Shown one piece after another: positions 1 through 6,112 of a stretch of DNA of 8,742 nt. The DNA comes from SAR202 cluster bacterium (lineage in GTDB: Bacteria; Chloroflexota; Dehalococcoidia; Lucifugimonadales; JASMAO01): contig JASMAO010000147.1 of the NCBI GenBank assembly GCA_030754315.1, positions 1 to 8,742 of the forward strand, read 5' to 3'. How positions within the stretch are numbered: the stretch's first letter is position 1; each line of letters begins with the position of its first letter. Below the pieces are notes generated by a model. It made no database searches and was not told the origin of the DNA. It worked only from the letters and a program-made list of their open reading frames with translations. Position numbers and translations under genes: made by a program.

Positions 1-1089
1 GCGATTTTTAAAAGGATCACCAGCGGGAGGCATCTCGCGCCACGTTTCCAATTTATCTATCATACTTGCTCGTTCGCTGGCATACTCTTTTGACAGCAAT
101 TCATTTATTGGAACAGTAACAAACTCTGGATCACCGTAAAATGCCTCGCGGTCAGCGAATGCTAGCTTCGTTGCTTCTGTTAATGTGTGAACGTAGTCGG
201 CCGAGTTTAGTCCCAAATCATTGAGATTTAGATTCTCAACTATATTGAGTAACTGGATCAATACTGGCCCCTGGCACCAAGGACCACAGGTCATTATGTC
301 GTATCCCTTATACGAGCCTTTTTCAGGGTCCTCTATTTTGACTGAGAATTCTGAAAGGTCATCTGGGGTAAGGTGTCCGCCCTCCTGTTGGCAGAATTTG
401 ATCATGCGGTCGGCAATTTCACCACGGTAGAAGACGTTACGAGCTGCACGTATCTTGTCCTTTCGTCGACCAGAGGCCGTTCGTTCAGCTGTGATCATAG
501 TTTTGAACACGTCCGCCAATTCACTTTGGACCAATTTTTCCCCAATTTTTAGCGGCTTCCCTTTCGGCATAAATATCCGAGACGAGGCAGACCATCCTTC
601 GAGTTCATTTTTTGCACCTTCGATAGCATAGGCTAACGATTGAGAAATCGGAAACCCAACTTCAGCGAGTTCGAGGGCAGGTTTAACTACTTGTTCGAAA
701 GACATGGTGCCATAACGTTCGATTGCTGTCAGCCAAGCATCGCACGCAGCCGGTACTACACTTCGTGGTATGCCCCTAGGGATCTCACCATACTGCTCAG
801 TAAACATTTTGGAGGACACATTTTTGGGCCACTTTCCGAGACCACTTATCGTGACGGTTTCCTGAGAATGCGCCATGTGTAAAATAATCGGAGCAACTCC
901 CCCAAAACCGGCCATGTGAGGCAGAGTGACGTCGATTGCAATACCGGATGCCACGCCGGCATCCACAGCATTACCTCCTTCCTCAAGGATGCGATATCCA
1001 GCAGCGGAGGCAAGATAATGGCCTGCCGAAACCATATGAGTAACTCCCCTGACCACTGGGCGATAGGAAGGAATACCTTCGGGTAACAT
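1..1089 (-). CDS. Gamma-glutamyltransferase-like protein (N-terminal part, cut by window edge)
   Basis: The 363 visible residues match the large-subunit half of the gamma-glutamyltranspeptidase (Ntn-hydrolase) family. Visible hallmarks are the GGNAVDA block (residues 38-44), the GFGG turn (61-64), YRGEIAD (221-227), GGHLTPDDL (237-245), and an H..TEA.KLAFADR..FYGDP segment (301-321). The frame stays open to base 1, so the autoprocessing and catalytic Thr, which lies further downstream in this family, is outside the window. The ATG at 1089 is chosen because an in-frame TAG lies two codons upstream; a weak AGAGG sits about 13 nt before it. No signal peptide is evident, unlike periplasmic GGTs. 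The Arg that binds the glutamyl carboxylate in E. coli GGT (FREMAP) aligns with Leu in SGLGKWP (82-88), so a GGT-like amidohydrolase or acylase of other specificity is more likely than true glutathione hydrolysis. It is transcribed away from the block starting at 1420. Confidence 0.9.
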   Translation of the reverse strand, partial: MLPEGIPSYRPVVRGVTHMVSAGHYLASAAGYRILEEGGNAVDAGVASGIAIDVTLPHMAGFGGVAPIILHMAHSQETVTISGLGKWPKNVSSKMFTEQYGEIPRGIPRSVVPAACDAWLTAIERYGTMSFEQVVKPALELAEVGFPISQSLAYAIEGAKNELEGWSASSRIFMPKGKPLKIGEKLVQSELADVFKTMITAERTASGRRKDKIRAARNVFYRGEIADRMIKFCQQEGGHLTPDDLSEFSVKIEDPEKGSYKGYDIMTCGPWCQGPVLIQLLNIVENLNLNDLGLNSADYVHTLTEATKLAFADREAFYGDPEFVTVPINELLSKEYASERASMIDKLETWREMPPAGDPFKNR

Positions 1090-1160
1090 TCTCTAGTTGA
1101 AACCTCTTGATTCCAAGTAATCCTTCTTATCTTCAGGGATGTTTTGATCAAAGGACCAGG

Positions 1161-1204
1161 GTATTTATTCTGTCACTGAATTACGTCAATCGTCCAATAA
1201 ATAC
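1161..1204. repeat. 9-bp perfect inverted repeat, 26-nt spacer
   Basis: GTATTTATT at 1161-1169 is the exact reverse complement of AATAAATAC at 1196-1204. It lies 72 nt upstream of the GGT-like start, in an AT-rich intergenic stretch. It could be a regulator site or a weak hairpin. No U-run follows the second arm on the plus strand, so a terminator is unlikely. Some chance occurrence is expected in AT-rich DNA. Confidence 0.4.
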
Positions 1205-1351
1205 AATTATCCCGTCTTTGCGTCTTGTGCGGATACGGCAATCCGTTAAAATCTCCTGTTTTAATATACAGGTACTCATTTGCAACACGTAGTAAATTCC
1301 GGCTATCGGTTTCTTCTTGAGTTATACTTCCCACTATCCAACGACAACCAT
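1173..1351 (-). other. Possible small ORF pair: 5-codon leader (MVVVG) overlapping a 53-codon GTG frame
   Basis: On the minus strand AAGGAGGTG (1365-1357) stands at ideal spacing before an ATG at 1351. That frame reads only Met-Val-Val-Val-Gly and stops at TAG (1336-1334). The stop overlaps a GTG (1334-1332) by one base (TAGTG), and the GTG opens a 53-residue frame ending with TGA at 1175-1173. The longer frame is rich in polar and aromatic residues (for example YLYIKTGDF, YPHKTQRRD) and has no family I recognise. It could be a translationally coupled small protein, the broken start of a short gene with a 2-nt indel, or chance. It is co-directional with the GGT-like gene, 83 nt upstream of it. 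No function is proposed. Confidence 0.25.
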
Positions 1352-1407
1352 GAATACACCTCCTTCATCGCAATTAAATAAGCTGATACCTCATTCTCGA
1401 ATTTATC

Positions 1408-1413
1408 AAAAGG
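1408..1413 (+). promoter_or_regulatory. Ribosome binding site fixing a TTG start
   Basis: AAAAGG lies 6 nt before the TTG at 1420. The translation then begins MKVSLHTS, a normal first beta-strand for a TIM barrel. There is no in-frame ATG nearby, so the TTG start is well supported. Confidence 0.6.
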
Positions 1414-1419
1414 TAATCT

Positions 1420-2295
1420 TTGAAAGTTTCATTACACACAAGTAGTCTCGGAAACCACGATCTTAACTATGTTCTTTCAAACGTCAGTAGATTCGGGTTC
1501 AGGTATGTTGAAATTGCTGCTGACATATCGATCACGCCTCACTTTTCCGCTCACACAGCAGGTCCAGATGATATTGCCACCCTGGATTTATTGCTAAGCC
1601 AAAATAACTTAATTCTTTCAGCAATAGACATTGGTGGCTGGGATACCGAATTTTGTATTGCCAACCTAGGGGAAGAGGAACGAATCGCGGCTGTTGAGAG
1701 GGTTAGCCACGTTGTCGGCGTCGCTGAAAAACTTAGATGTGAAATGGTAACTTCTCATTTGTGGGGAGGACCTGAGGAAAAGACACAGGATCATGCGCAG
1801 GTTTATGCAGAACAATTCATACGTTCGATCACGGAACTCTGTCCTCTCCTCGAAAAGACGGGAGTCCGAATGGCCTTCATGCCTCATCCTGGAGGACTGA
1901 TTGAAGAATCCGACTCTGCTGTAGACTTAATCAAAAGTACAACTTGCAAAAACATAGGATACATCTTTGGCACTGGCCACACTTCAATAATGTGTAGACC
2001 AGAACAAAATAGCACTCAGATGATAGCGTATGCCGACAAGTCTCTAACGCATGTTTCGGTATCGGATTCACATGATACATGGCGCATCGTCGCTCCACCG
2101 GAAGCAAAGGCTCACGAACATTCTGCCATTGGCTCAGGAGATGTAGATTTTCCCGAGATATTCCACGCTCTTCTACAAAACGGGTTCAATGGATTTCTTA
2201 GCGTACACCTCATTTCTGAATTAGATCGAATAGAACAAGCAGCAATCCAAACAAGGCTCGAACTTGAAAAATTGATTAAAGCGAAATTGGTTTAA
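1420..2295 (+). CDS. Xylose-isomerase-like TIM-barrel protein (sugar phosphate isomerase/epimerase family) with altered metal site
   Basis: 291 residues, the usual length for the AP-endonuclease-2/xylose-isomerase-like barrel (Pfam PF01261 type). Recognisable strands are MKVSLHTSSLG (1-11), FGFRYVEIAAD (25-35), the VRMAFMPHPGG loop (149-159), IGYIFGTGH (179-187), THVSVSDSH (210-218) and the C-terminal IGSGDVDFPEIF...GFNGFLSVHL segment (237-264). Typical members isomerise or epimerise keto-sugars using a divalent metal held by Glu, Asp, His and Glu. Here those positions appear to be Met154, Gly184, Ser213 and His263, so all four ligands are changed. It may therefore be non-catalytic, may bind a different cofactor, or may have an altered reaction. 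It starts with TTG and lies 34 nt upstream of the DHDPS-family gene, so the two are probably co-transcribed and share a pathway. Confidence 0.85.
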   Translation: MKVSLHTSSLGNHDLNYVLSNVSRFGFRYVEIAADISITPHFSAHTAGPDDIATLDLLLSQNNLILSAIDIGGWDTEFCIANLGEEERIAAVERVSHVVGVAEKLRCEMVTSHLWGGPEEKTQDHAQVYAEQFIRSITELCPLLEKTGVRMAFMPHPGGLIEESDSAVDLIKSTTCKNIGYIFGTGHTSIMCRPEQNSTQMIAYADKSLTHVSVSDSHDTWRIVAPPEAKAHEHSAIGSGDVDFPEIFHALLQNGFNGFLSVHLISELDRIEQAAIQTRLELEKLIKAKLV

Positions 2296-2329
2296 TCTTA
2301 GGGTTTAAATCGGAAGAAAGGAAAATTAG

Positions 2330-3304
2330 ATGAATCGAGAAGAATTACAGAAGTTAATTCAAGGTGCAATTTGTACCTTGCCGGCTCCATTTGACCAAGA
2401 ATATGAAGTTGATTATGGCCGAATGGATGACTTGTGCCAGTGGCTAGTAAATGAAGGTGTAAAAACAGGCAATTGTGTACTTAAAATGGCAGCAGCGGGA
2501 GGAGAAGGCCCTCAACTAACCGACGCTGAGTGGCCACCTCTCCTCAGAACGGTGGTCAGGGCCGCTGATGGCAAAGTACCGGTGATGTGCGGAATTTCCC
2601 ACAAGGACACCTATCGTTCGATACAAGATGCCAAACGGGCTCAGGACCTGGGAGCGATCGGGGTGCAAATTTCTCCCCCGATCTTCAATCAGCCTAACCA
2701 AGAAGACATGCTACGCCATTTCGAAGCTATATCCGATGCAATCGATATCGGTGTGATGATCTACAACACTCCCTGGATGACCCATACCATGGCAAAACGA
2801 TACGGAGGTGCCCATGTATCAAGGGGCAATATTTATCCAGATACGTTCGTGAAAATGGCAGACTTTGAACACATAGTAGCGGTAAAGTGGGCTGTGCCCG
2901 ATGACGTAGAATGGGAGGAGATGACCAAATTTGCTCATATCTTCAATGTAATAGACAACAATACAGATCTCATTCGATGCCATAAACTAGGCGGTCGCGG
3001 TTACATCAACTCGTTCATTGATCTCTATCCTAGCCATGACTTGAAGATATGGGATCTCTTAGAAAACAAACAATACGATAAGGCAAGGAAACTTTATGAA
3101 TCCACCAAAACTCCTACAGCCGCCGCTGTGAGCGCGAAAATAAGCGCGAGATCGGGTGGTATGACGCGTATGCGAAAAGGCATGTTAGCAATCATGGGCC
3201 ATCCAGTCGGCCCACCTAGGCCTCCAACCCTTCCACTAGATAAGGAAGAAATGGACGAAGTCCGAAGAGTAATCAAATCCTGGGGATGGCCGACAGTTAA
3301 CTGA
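2330..3304 (+). CDS. DHDPS/N-acetylneuraminate-lyase family aldolase, paralogue 1
   Basis: 324 residues, against about 292 for E. coli DapA. The TIM-barrel class I aldolase signature is clear: the AAAGGEG loop (54-60) in place of GTTGE, ISPPIFNQP (114-122), the IYN motif with Tyr145, and the Schiff-base Lys186 in VAVKWA. Family members form an imine between this Lys and a 2-keto acid such as pyruvate and make or break a C-C bond. The Thr pair of DapA is replaced (Ala/Gly), the Tyr107 equivalent is Phe119, and the Arg138 equivalent after the YN motif is missing, so this is not dihydrodipicolinate synthase. The C-terminal GHPVGPPRPP (290-299) is the usual late family motif. The ATG follows AAAGGA at good spacing. 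It shares the YN..W motif with the two minus-strand paralogues but is more diverged from them. Substrate unknown; a sugar-acid or hydratase-aldolase role is possible. Confidence 0.9.
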   Translation: MNREELQKLIQGAICTLPAPFDQEYEVDYGRMDDLCQWLVNEGVKTGNCVLKMAAAGGEGPQLTDAEWPPLLRTVVRAADGKVPVMCGISHKDTYRSIQDAKRAQDLGAIGVQISPPIFNQPNQEDMLRHFEAISDAIDIGVMIYNTPWMTHTMAKRYGGAHVSRGNIYPDTFVKMADFEHIVAVKWAVPDDVEWEEMTKFAHIFNVIDNNTDLIRCHKLGGRGYINSFIDLYPSHDLKIWDLLENKQYDKARKLYESTKTPTAAAVSAKISARSGGMTRMRKGMLAIMGHPVGPPRPPTLPLDKEEMDEVRRVIKSWGWPTVN

Positions 3305-3433
3305 TGAGGTGGTATTGGCAACTTTAGTGGTGCAGCATCTCGACATGAATTAAAGTTATTCAATATGCGTTTCATTTGATGGCGTACATCGCCAACATCT
3401 TCCTACAAAAAACATTTGCCCAGGAGGCCAGTA
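3305..3433. other. Spacer within the plus-strand gene block
   Basis: This 129-nt gap has no obvious gene. It contains a 5-bp perfect hairpin, TGGCG-TACAT-CGCCA, at 3380-3394. There is no T-run after it, so it is a possible regulatory or RNA-processing element rather than an intrinsic terminator. The nitroreductase Shine-Dalgarno lies at the end of the gap. Confidence 0.35.
3422..3427 (+). promoter_or_regulatory. Consensus Shine-Dalgarno deciding the nitroreductase start
   Basis: AGGAGG lies 6 nt before the ATG at 3434. A TTG at 3416 is in frame upstream, but the Shine-Dalgarno lies downstream of that codon, inside the would-be longer frame. The ATG at 3434 is therefore the true start. Confidence 0.8.
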
Positions 3434-3955
3434 ATGGAGGTATTTGAAGCCGTTCAAACAGCCCTAGCCGTCCGTGATTTTCAAAGAAAGCCAGTGGATG
3501 ATAGCGCAATACTGAGAATTATTGAATCGGCTCGACTCACCGGAAGCAGCATGAATCAACAACCATGGCATTTTGTGGTCGTACAGAACCGTGACACTCT
3601 TACTGAAATAGGCAAACTTGTGAGTTCTGGTCCATACAATGCCCAAGCCGCATTCGCGGTAGCCGTAGCCATAGACAGATCATCCCCCTTCGGAATTTCA
3701 GATGCTAGCCGTGCTATCCAATCTATGATCCTCACGGCGTGGTCAGAAGGCATAGGCTCGAATTGGACCGGGTGGAAAGGAATGGACTCAGTTGCTTCTC
3801 TTCTTGGTATTCCAACCGAACTAGACGTGGTGGCAGTCATGCCTTTCGGCTATCCCGCTCGGATACTCAACAAAGGAAAAAAGCGGAGAAAGAAGCTCTT
3901 GGAGGTCGCACATTCCGAGCGATTCGGCCAGCCCCTGATCGGTCAACTGCCATAA
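3434..3955 (+). CDS. Nitroreductase-family flavoprotein
   Basis: 173 residues, at the short end of the nitroreductase family. These proteins bind FMN as dimers and reduce nitro groups, quinones, enones or flavins with NAD(P)H; some remove functional groups from aromatics. The N-terminal AVRDFQRKPV (12-21) corresponds to the FMN-binding RRSxRxF region, with only the last Arg (Arg14) kept. SSMNQQPWHFVVV (38-50) is the classic N-QPW motif. GIGSNWTGWKGM (106-117) and VVAVMPFGYPA (132-142) match the C-terminal flavin-contact and GYP motifs. The tail is very basic (KGKKRRKK, 147-154). The gene is in the same direction as the preceding lyase, 129 nt downstream, and may be the last member of that operon. 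It converges with the hydrolase gene that ends at 4011. Substrate cannot be told from sequence. Confidence 0.88.
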   Translation: MEVFEAVQTALAVRDFQRKPVDDSAILRIIESARLTGSSMNQQPWHFVVVQNRDTLTEIGKLVSSGPYNAQAAFAVAVAIDRSSPFGISDASRAIQSMILTAWSEGIGSNWTGWKGMDSVASLLGIPTELDVVAVMPFGYPARILNKGKKRRKKLLEVAHSERFGQPLIGQLP

Positions 3956-4010
3956 CATTAAGATCAATGTGAGATTACACCACAATCCAAAAATTAAACA
4001 TCACTGGGTT
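3956..4010. other. Convergent junction
   Basis: The stop codons of the plus and minus blocks are separated by 55 nt. I looked for a bidirectional terminator and found only short weak pairings (TGTG/CACA near 3967-3983 and GTTT/AAAC at 4008-4019), with no convincing stem plus T-run. Confidence 0.3.
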
Positions 4011-4883
4011 TCACGAAACATTTAAACCGTAGAAGTCGATCGCATTTTGTCCCATTAACTTGTCTCTGTCTGAGACACTTATTTCACCCACTGTGCCCAG
4101 TGCGACTTTTACCACATCATCATAGGTCGAGGCTAACAAACATACCGGCCAATCGCTGCCAAACATCAACTTGTCGAAACCGAAAATGTCCATAATGTGA
4201 TCAACGTACGGTTTAAAGTCTCTCAGCCTCCAACGGTTGTGATCCGCCTCGGTGACCATACCAGAGATCTTACAATAAATTCCTGGAATCTCTGCGATTT
4301 CTGTGATGTCCGTTGCCCAAGGTTCCATCTGTCCACTGGCTATACTGGGTTTTGAAATATGGTCGATAACCATCTTGAGATCAGGAATCTGGTCCGCCAA
4401 AAAAGGAATTTGTTTAATCTGGTGAGGACGAATTAGCACATCATACGGGATACCTCTGGCGGCAAGTTCTTTAAGGCCATTTCTCGATGATTCCCGTGTG
4501 AGCCACTCTTGATCCTCGTCGTGTTCAACTCCATGCCGAATCCCAACGAATTTTGGTCGTGCCATTAAATCGTCCAAGACACTGCAGAGTTTAGGGTCAA
4601 CGAGGTCGACCCAACAAACAACTCCAGCAATGAAAGCGTTCTCATCCGCCAAATCCAAAATCCAATTCGCTTCTTCCAATGACTCGTGAGCTTGTACCAC
4701 TACTGTTCTGTCAATCATGCTCTTGTGGAGCAGTGGGATAATGTCTTCTGGAGTGTAATTACGCTTAAGGATACTTTCACCAGACGGCATCCAATCGTAG
4801 TGAAATCTGGTCAAATCCCAGAAATGGTGGTGGCTGTCAACCTTCAAGCCCACTAGGTTGCCAGCACTGCTAGGAATATGCAC
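4011..4883 (-). CDS. Amidohydrolase-2 / fuconolactonase-like hydrolase (COG3618 type)
   Basis: 290 residues from the GTG at 4883. The metal-dependent TIM-barrel hydrolase motifs are all present: VDSHHHFWD (15-23, metal ligands His18 and His20), MVIDHISKP (171-179, His175), YCKISGMV (203-210), and LMFGSDWPVC (239-248, Asp244), then NAIDFYGL near the end. This pattern matches the family containing L-fuconolactonase, L-rhamnonolactonase and 2-pyrone-4,6-dicarboxylate lactonase, which open lactone rings in the cytoplasm. No good Shine-Dalgarno precedes 4883. GTG 4853 or TTG 4847 (giving MKVDSHHHFW, closer to family starts) are alternatives. It lies 73 nt downstream of a DHDPS-family gene on the same strand, an order consistent with a lactone, then acid, then keto-acid cleavage route. 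No dehydratase is visible in the window, so the chain is incomplete here. Confidence 0.9.
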   Translation of the reverse strand: MHIPSSAGNLVGLKVDSHHHFWDLTRFHYDWMPSGESILKRNYTPEDIIPLLHKSMIDRTVVVQAHESLEEANWILDLADENAFIAGVVCWVDLVDPKLCSVLDDLMARPKFVGIRHGVEHDEDQEWLTRESSRNGLKELAARGIPYDVLIRPHQIKQIPFLADQIPDLKMVIDHISKPSIASGQMEPWATDITEIAEIPGIYCKISGMVTEADHNRWRLRDFKPYVDHIMDIFGFDKLMFGSDWPVCLLASTYDDVVKVALGTVGEISVSDRDKLMGQNAIDFYGLNVS

Positions 4884-4956
4884 GCGGTTTCGTAAATTCT
4901 CGAACCCAATATGATATTTACTTGAGAGTGGAAAACATTATAGTTTGTCTTTGTTT

Positions 4957-5928
4957 TCAGGAGAGTATTGACTGGTCCCAGTCGACCCACTCAAGAACAC
5001 CGCTAATTTCAAGGGACTCTCGCAAAAAATCCATATTTGCACGGGAGGGTTCGTGCTGCCCCGGAAAAGACGGGCCAGTCTCAAGCCCCATAAGCCTTAG
5101 CAGCATACGGGCATGAGGTCCGTCAGCGACCATTTTTTCGCTTCTTGGCTCTCTACCACGCTTGTAAAGGGGGTCAAAAGACAATTGACGATACAGGTCA
5201 TCGATTTGGTCATATTTACCCTCTCGAGCCAGTTTGGTCTGATAAAGGGATAGACGGGGCGCGGCATTTCCCATAACATCGATTCGACTAGTCATCCCAA
5301 AACGGGACCCCATACCAAAGAATTGTCTATTCTCGCTCATCGCAAATCGATCACCGAACATTTGCTGAAAACCGAGGTAATCCTCTGTTGAAGAGCCAGT
5401 CCATTTAACACCGACAACGTTGTTTAGTTCTGCCAATTTCTCGAACAGTCCCCTGCTATACGAGTAACCGCCCGGCATTACCCAGAAACTGTTATAAGTC
5501 ATGATACCAATGTCGACACGGTCGTTAACGTATTTGTGATGAAGAAAGATATCTTCTTCAGATGGCTGTGAATAGTGAGGTGGTGACAGTAAGACAAAAT
5601 CAATTCCAGCATCTGCAGCATATTTGCATTTTCTTGCTGCTGCACGGGCACTGAGTTCAGAGACCATGACCATTGTCGGAGCCACACCTTTCCCCTCTTC
5701 GATTATTAGATCAGCTAAAGCCTGGAATTCAGACTCCTCTAGCATGTACGTTTCTCCCGCTCCACCCGCTATGAGATGGACACATTCACCTTCAACCATT
5801 CCTTGATCGATGAGCCAGCGAACGTGCTTCCGCTGACTTTCCAGGTCGATACTGTAATCATCATTGGTAAATGTCAACATAGACAAGACGCTGCCTTGGA
5901 GTCGTTCCCTACTGTAATCATTTGCCAT
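4957..5928 (-). CDS. DHDPS/N-acetylneuraminate-lyase family aldolase, paralogue 2
   Basis: 323 residues from the ATG at 5928, which has GAGGA 7 nt upstream; a longer frame to 5961 lacks that support. Class I aldolase features are AGGAGET (54-60), SPPHYSQPSEED (115-126), TYN with Tyr145, and the Schiff-base Lys175 in VGVKW. The late family motif is GLETGPSFPG (281-290). The DapA catalytic Thr is replaced by the Gly-Ala before Gly-Glu, and the substrate-carboxylate Arg is absent, with NSFWVMPGG after the Tyr instead. It shares long stretches with the next gene upstream (for example DAGID, PSEED, KYVND, VVG.KW, WDQSI at the C-terminus) and exactly the same length, so the pair is a tandem duplication that has since diverged. 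Product is likely a 2-keto-acid aldolase, lyase or hydratase-aldolase of unknown substrate, functioning with the hydrolase downstream. Confidence 0.9.
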   Translation of the reverse strand: MANDYSRERLQGSVLSMLTFTNDDYSIDLESQRKHVRWLIDQGMVEGECVHLIAGGAGETYMLEESEFQALADLIIEEGKGVAPTMVMVSELSARAAARKCKYAADAGIDFVLLSPPHYSQPSEEDIFLHHKYVNDRVDIGIMTYNSFWVMPGGYSYSRGLFEKLAELNNVVGVKWTGSSTEDYLGFQQMFGDRFAMSENRQFFGMGSRFGMTSRIDVMGNAAPRLSLYQTKLAREGKYDQIDDLYRQLSFDPLYKRGREPRSEKMVADGPHARMLLRLMGLETGPSFPGQHEPSRANMDFLRESLEISGVLEWVDWDQSILS

Positions 5929-6112
5929 TTTTCGTTCCTCACATTTCCTTGTTCTCGTCACATTGACAGAAAGTTTTCTTATGCCAACTAACGCATTGAA
6001 AAAATTGTTGTTTGAATTATTCCACTATCGCCTAGGTTTACCTCACGTAGGTATCATTGTGAAAAATACTCACCGGCTTTTGTTGAACCATATTGGAGCG
6101 GAAGTATCTCAC
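5929..6112. other. Spacer between the two tandem lyase genes
   Basis: This 184-nt gap is long for genes in one operon and shows no gene. It contains an inverted repeat TACCT-CACGT-AGGTA (6039-6053) and a CCTAGG palindrome (6031-6036). An internal promoter for paralogue 2 is possible, but I see no well-formed one. Confidence 0.35.

Larger units (their letters stand above)
1090..1419. other. Divergent intergenic region between the GGT-like gene and the isomerase-like gene
   Basis: No convincing gene of normal size is visible in these 330 bases. The region is AT-rich and should hold promoters for both divergent units, but I see no well-spaced -35/-10 pair. It contains a perfect 9-bp inverted repeat (1161-1169 / 1196-1204) and a tiny minus-strand frame behind a strong Shine-Dalgarno (1365-1334). 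Both are listed separately. Confidence 0.6.

Noticed and set aside
846..1151. Minus-strand frame of 101 codons overlapping the GGT-like start.
   Set aside because: It is out of frame with the clear GGT-family protein and has no family features; a shadow frame.
2330..3304. Annotation of the lyases as dapA (lysine biosynthesis).
   Set aside because: The catalytic Thr and carboxylate-binding Arg are missing in all three copies and the context is catabolic.
3304..3327. A 7-codon frame (MRWYWQL) whose ATG overlaps the stop of lyase paralogue 1; two Trp codons suggested a leader peptide.
   Set aside because: There is no Trp biosynthesis gene, no alternative hairpins and no dedicated Shine-Dalgarno; it is most likely chance.
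3416..3433. TTG start giving six more residues to the nitroreductase.
   Set aside because: The AGGAGG lies downstream of that codon and points to the ATG at 3434.
3956..4020. Possible bidirectional terminator at the convergent junction.
   Set aside because: Only 4-bp stems could be formed and no T-run adjoins them.
5929..5961. Eleven-residue N-terminal extension of lyase paralogue 2.
   Set aside because: The Shine-Dalgarno is immediately before the ATG at 5928, and that start gives the same length as paralogue 3.
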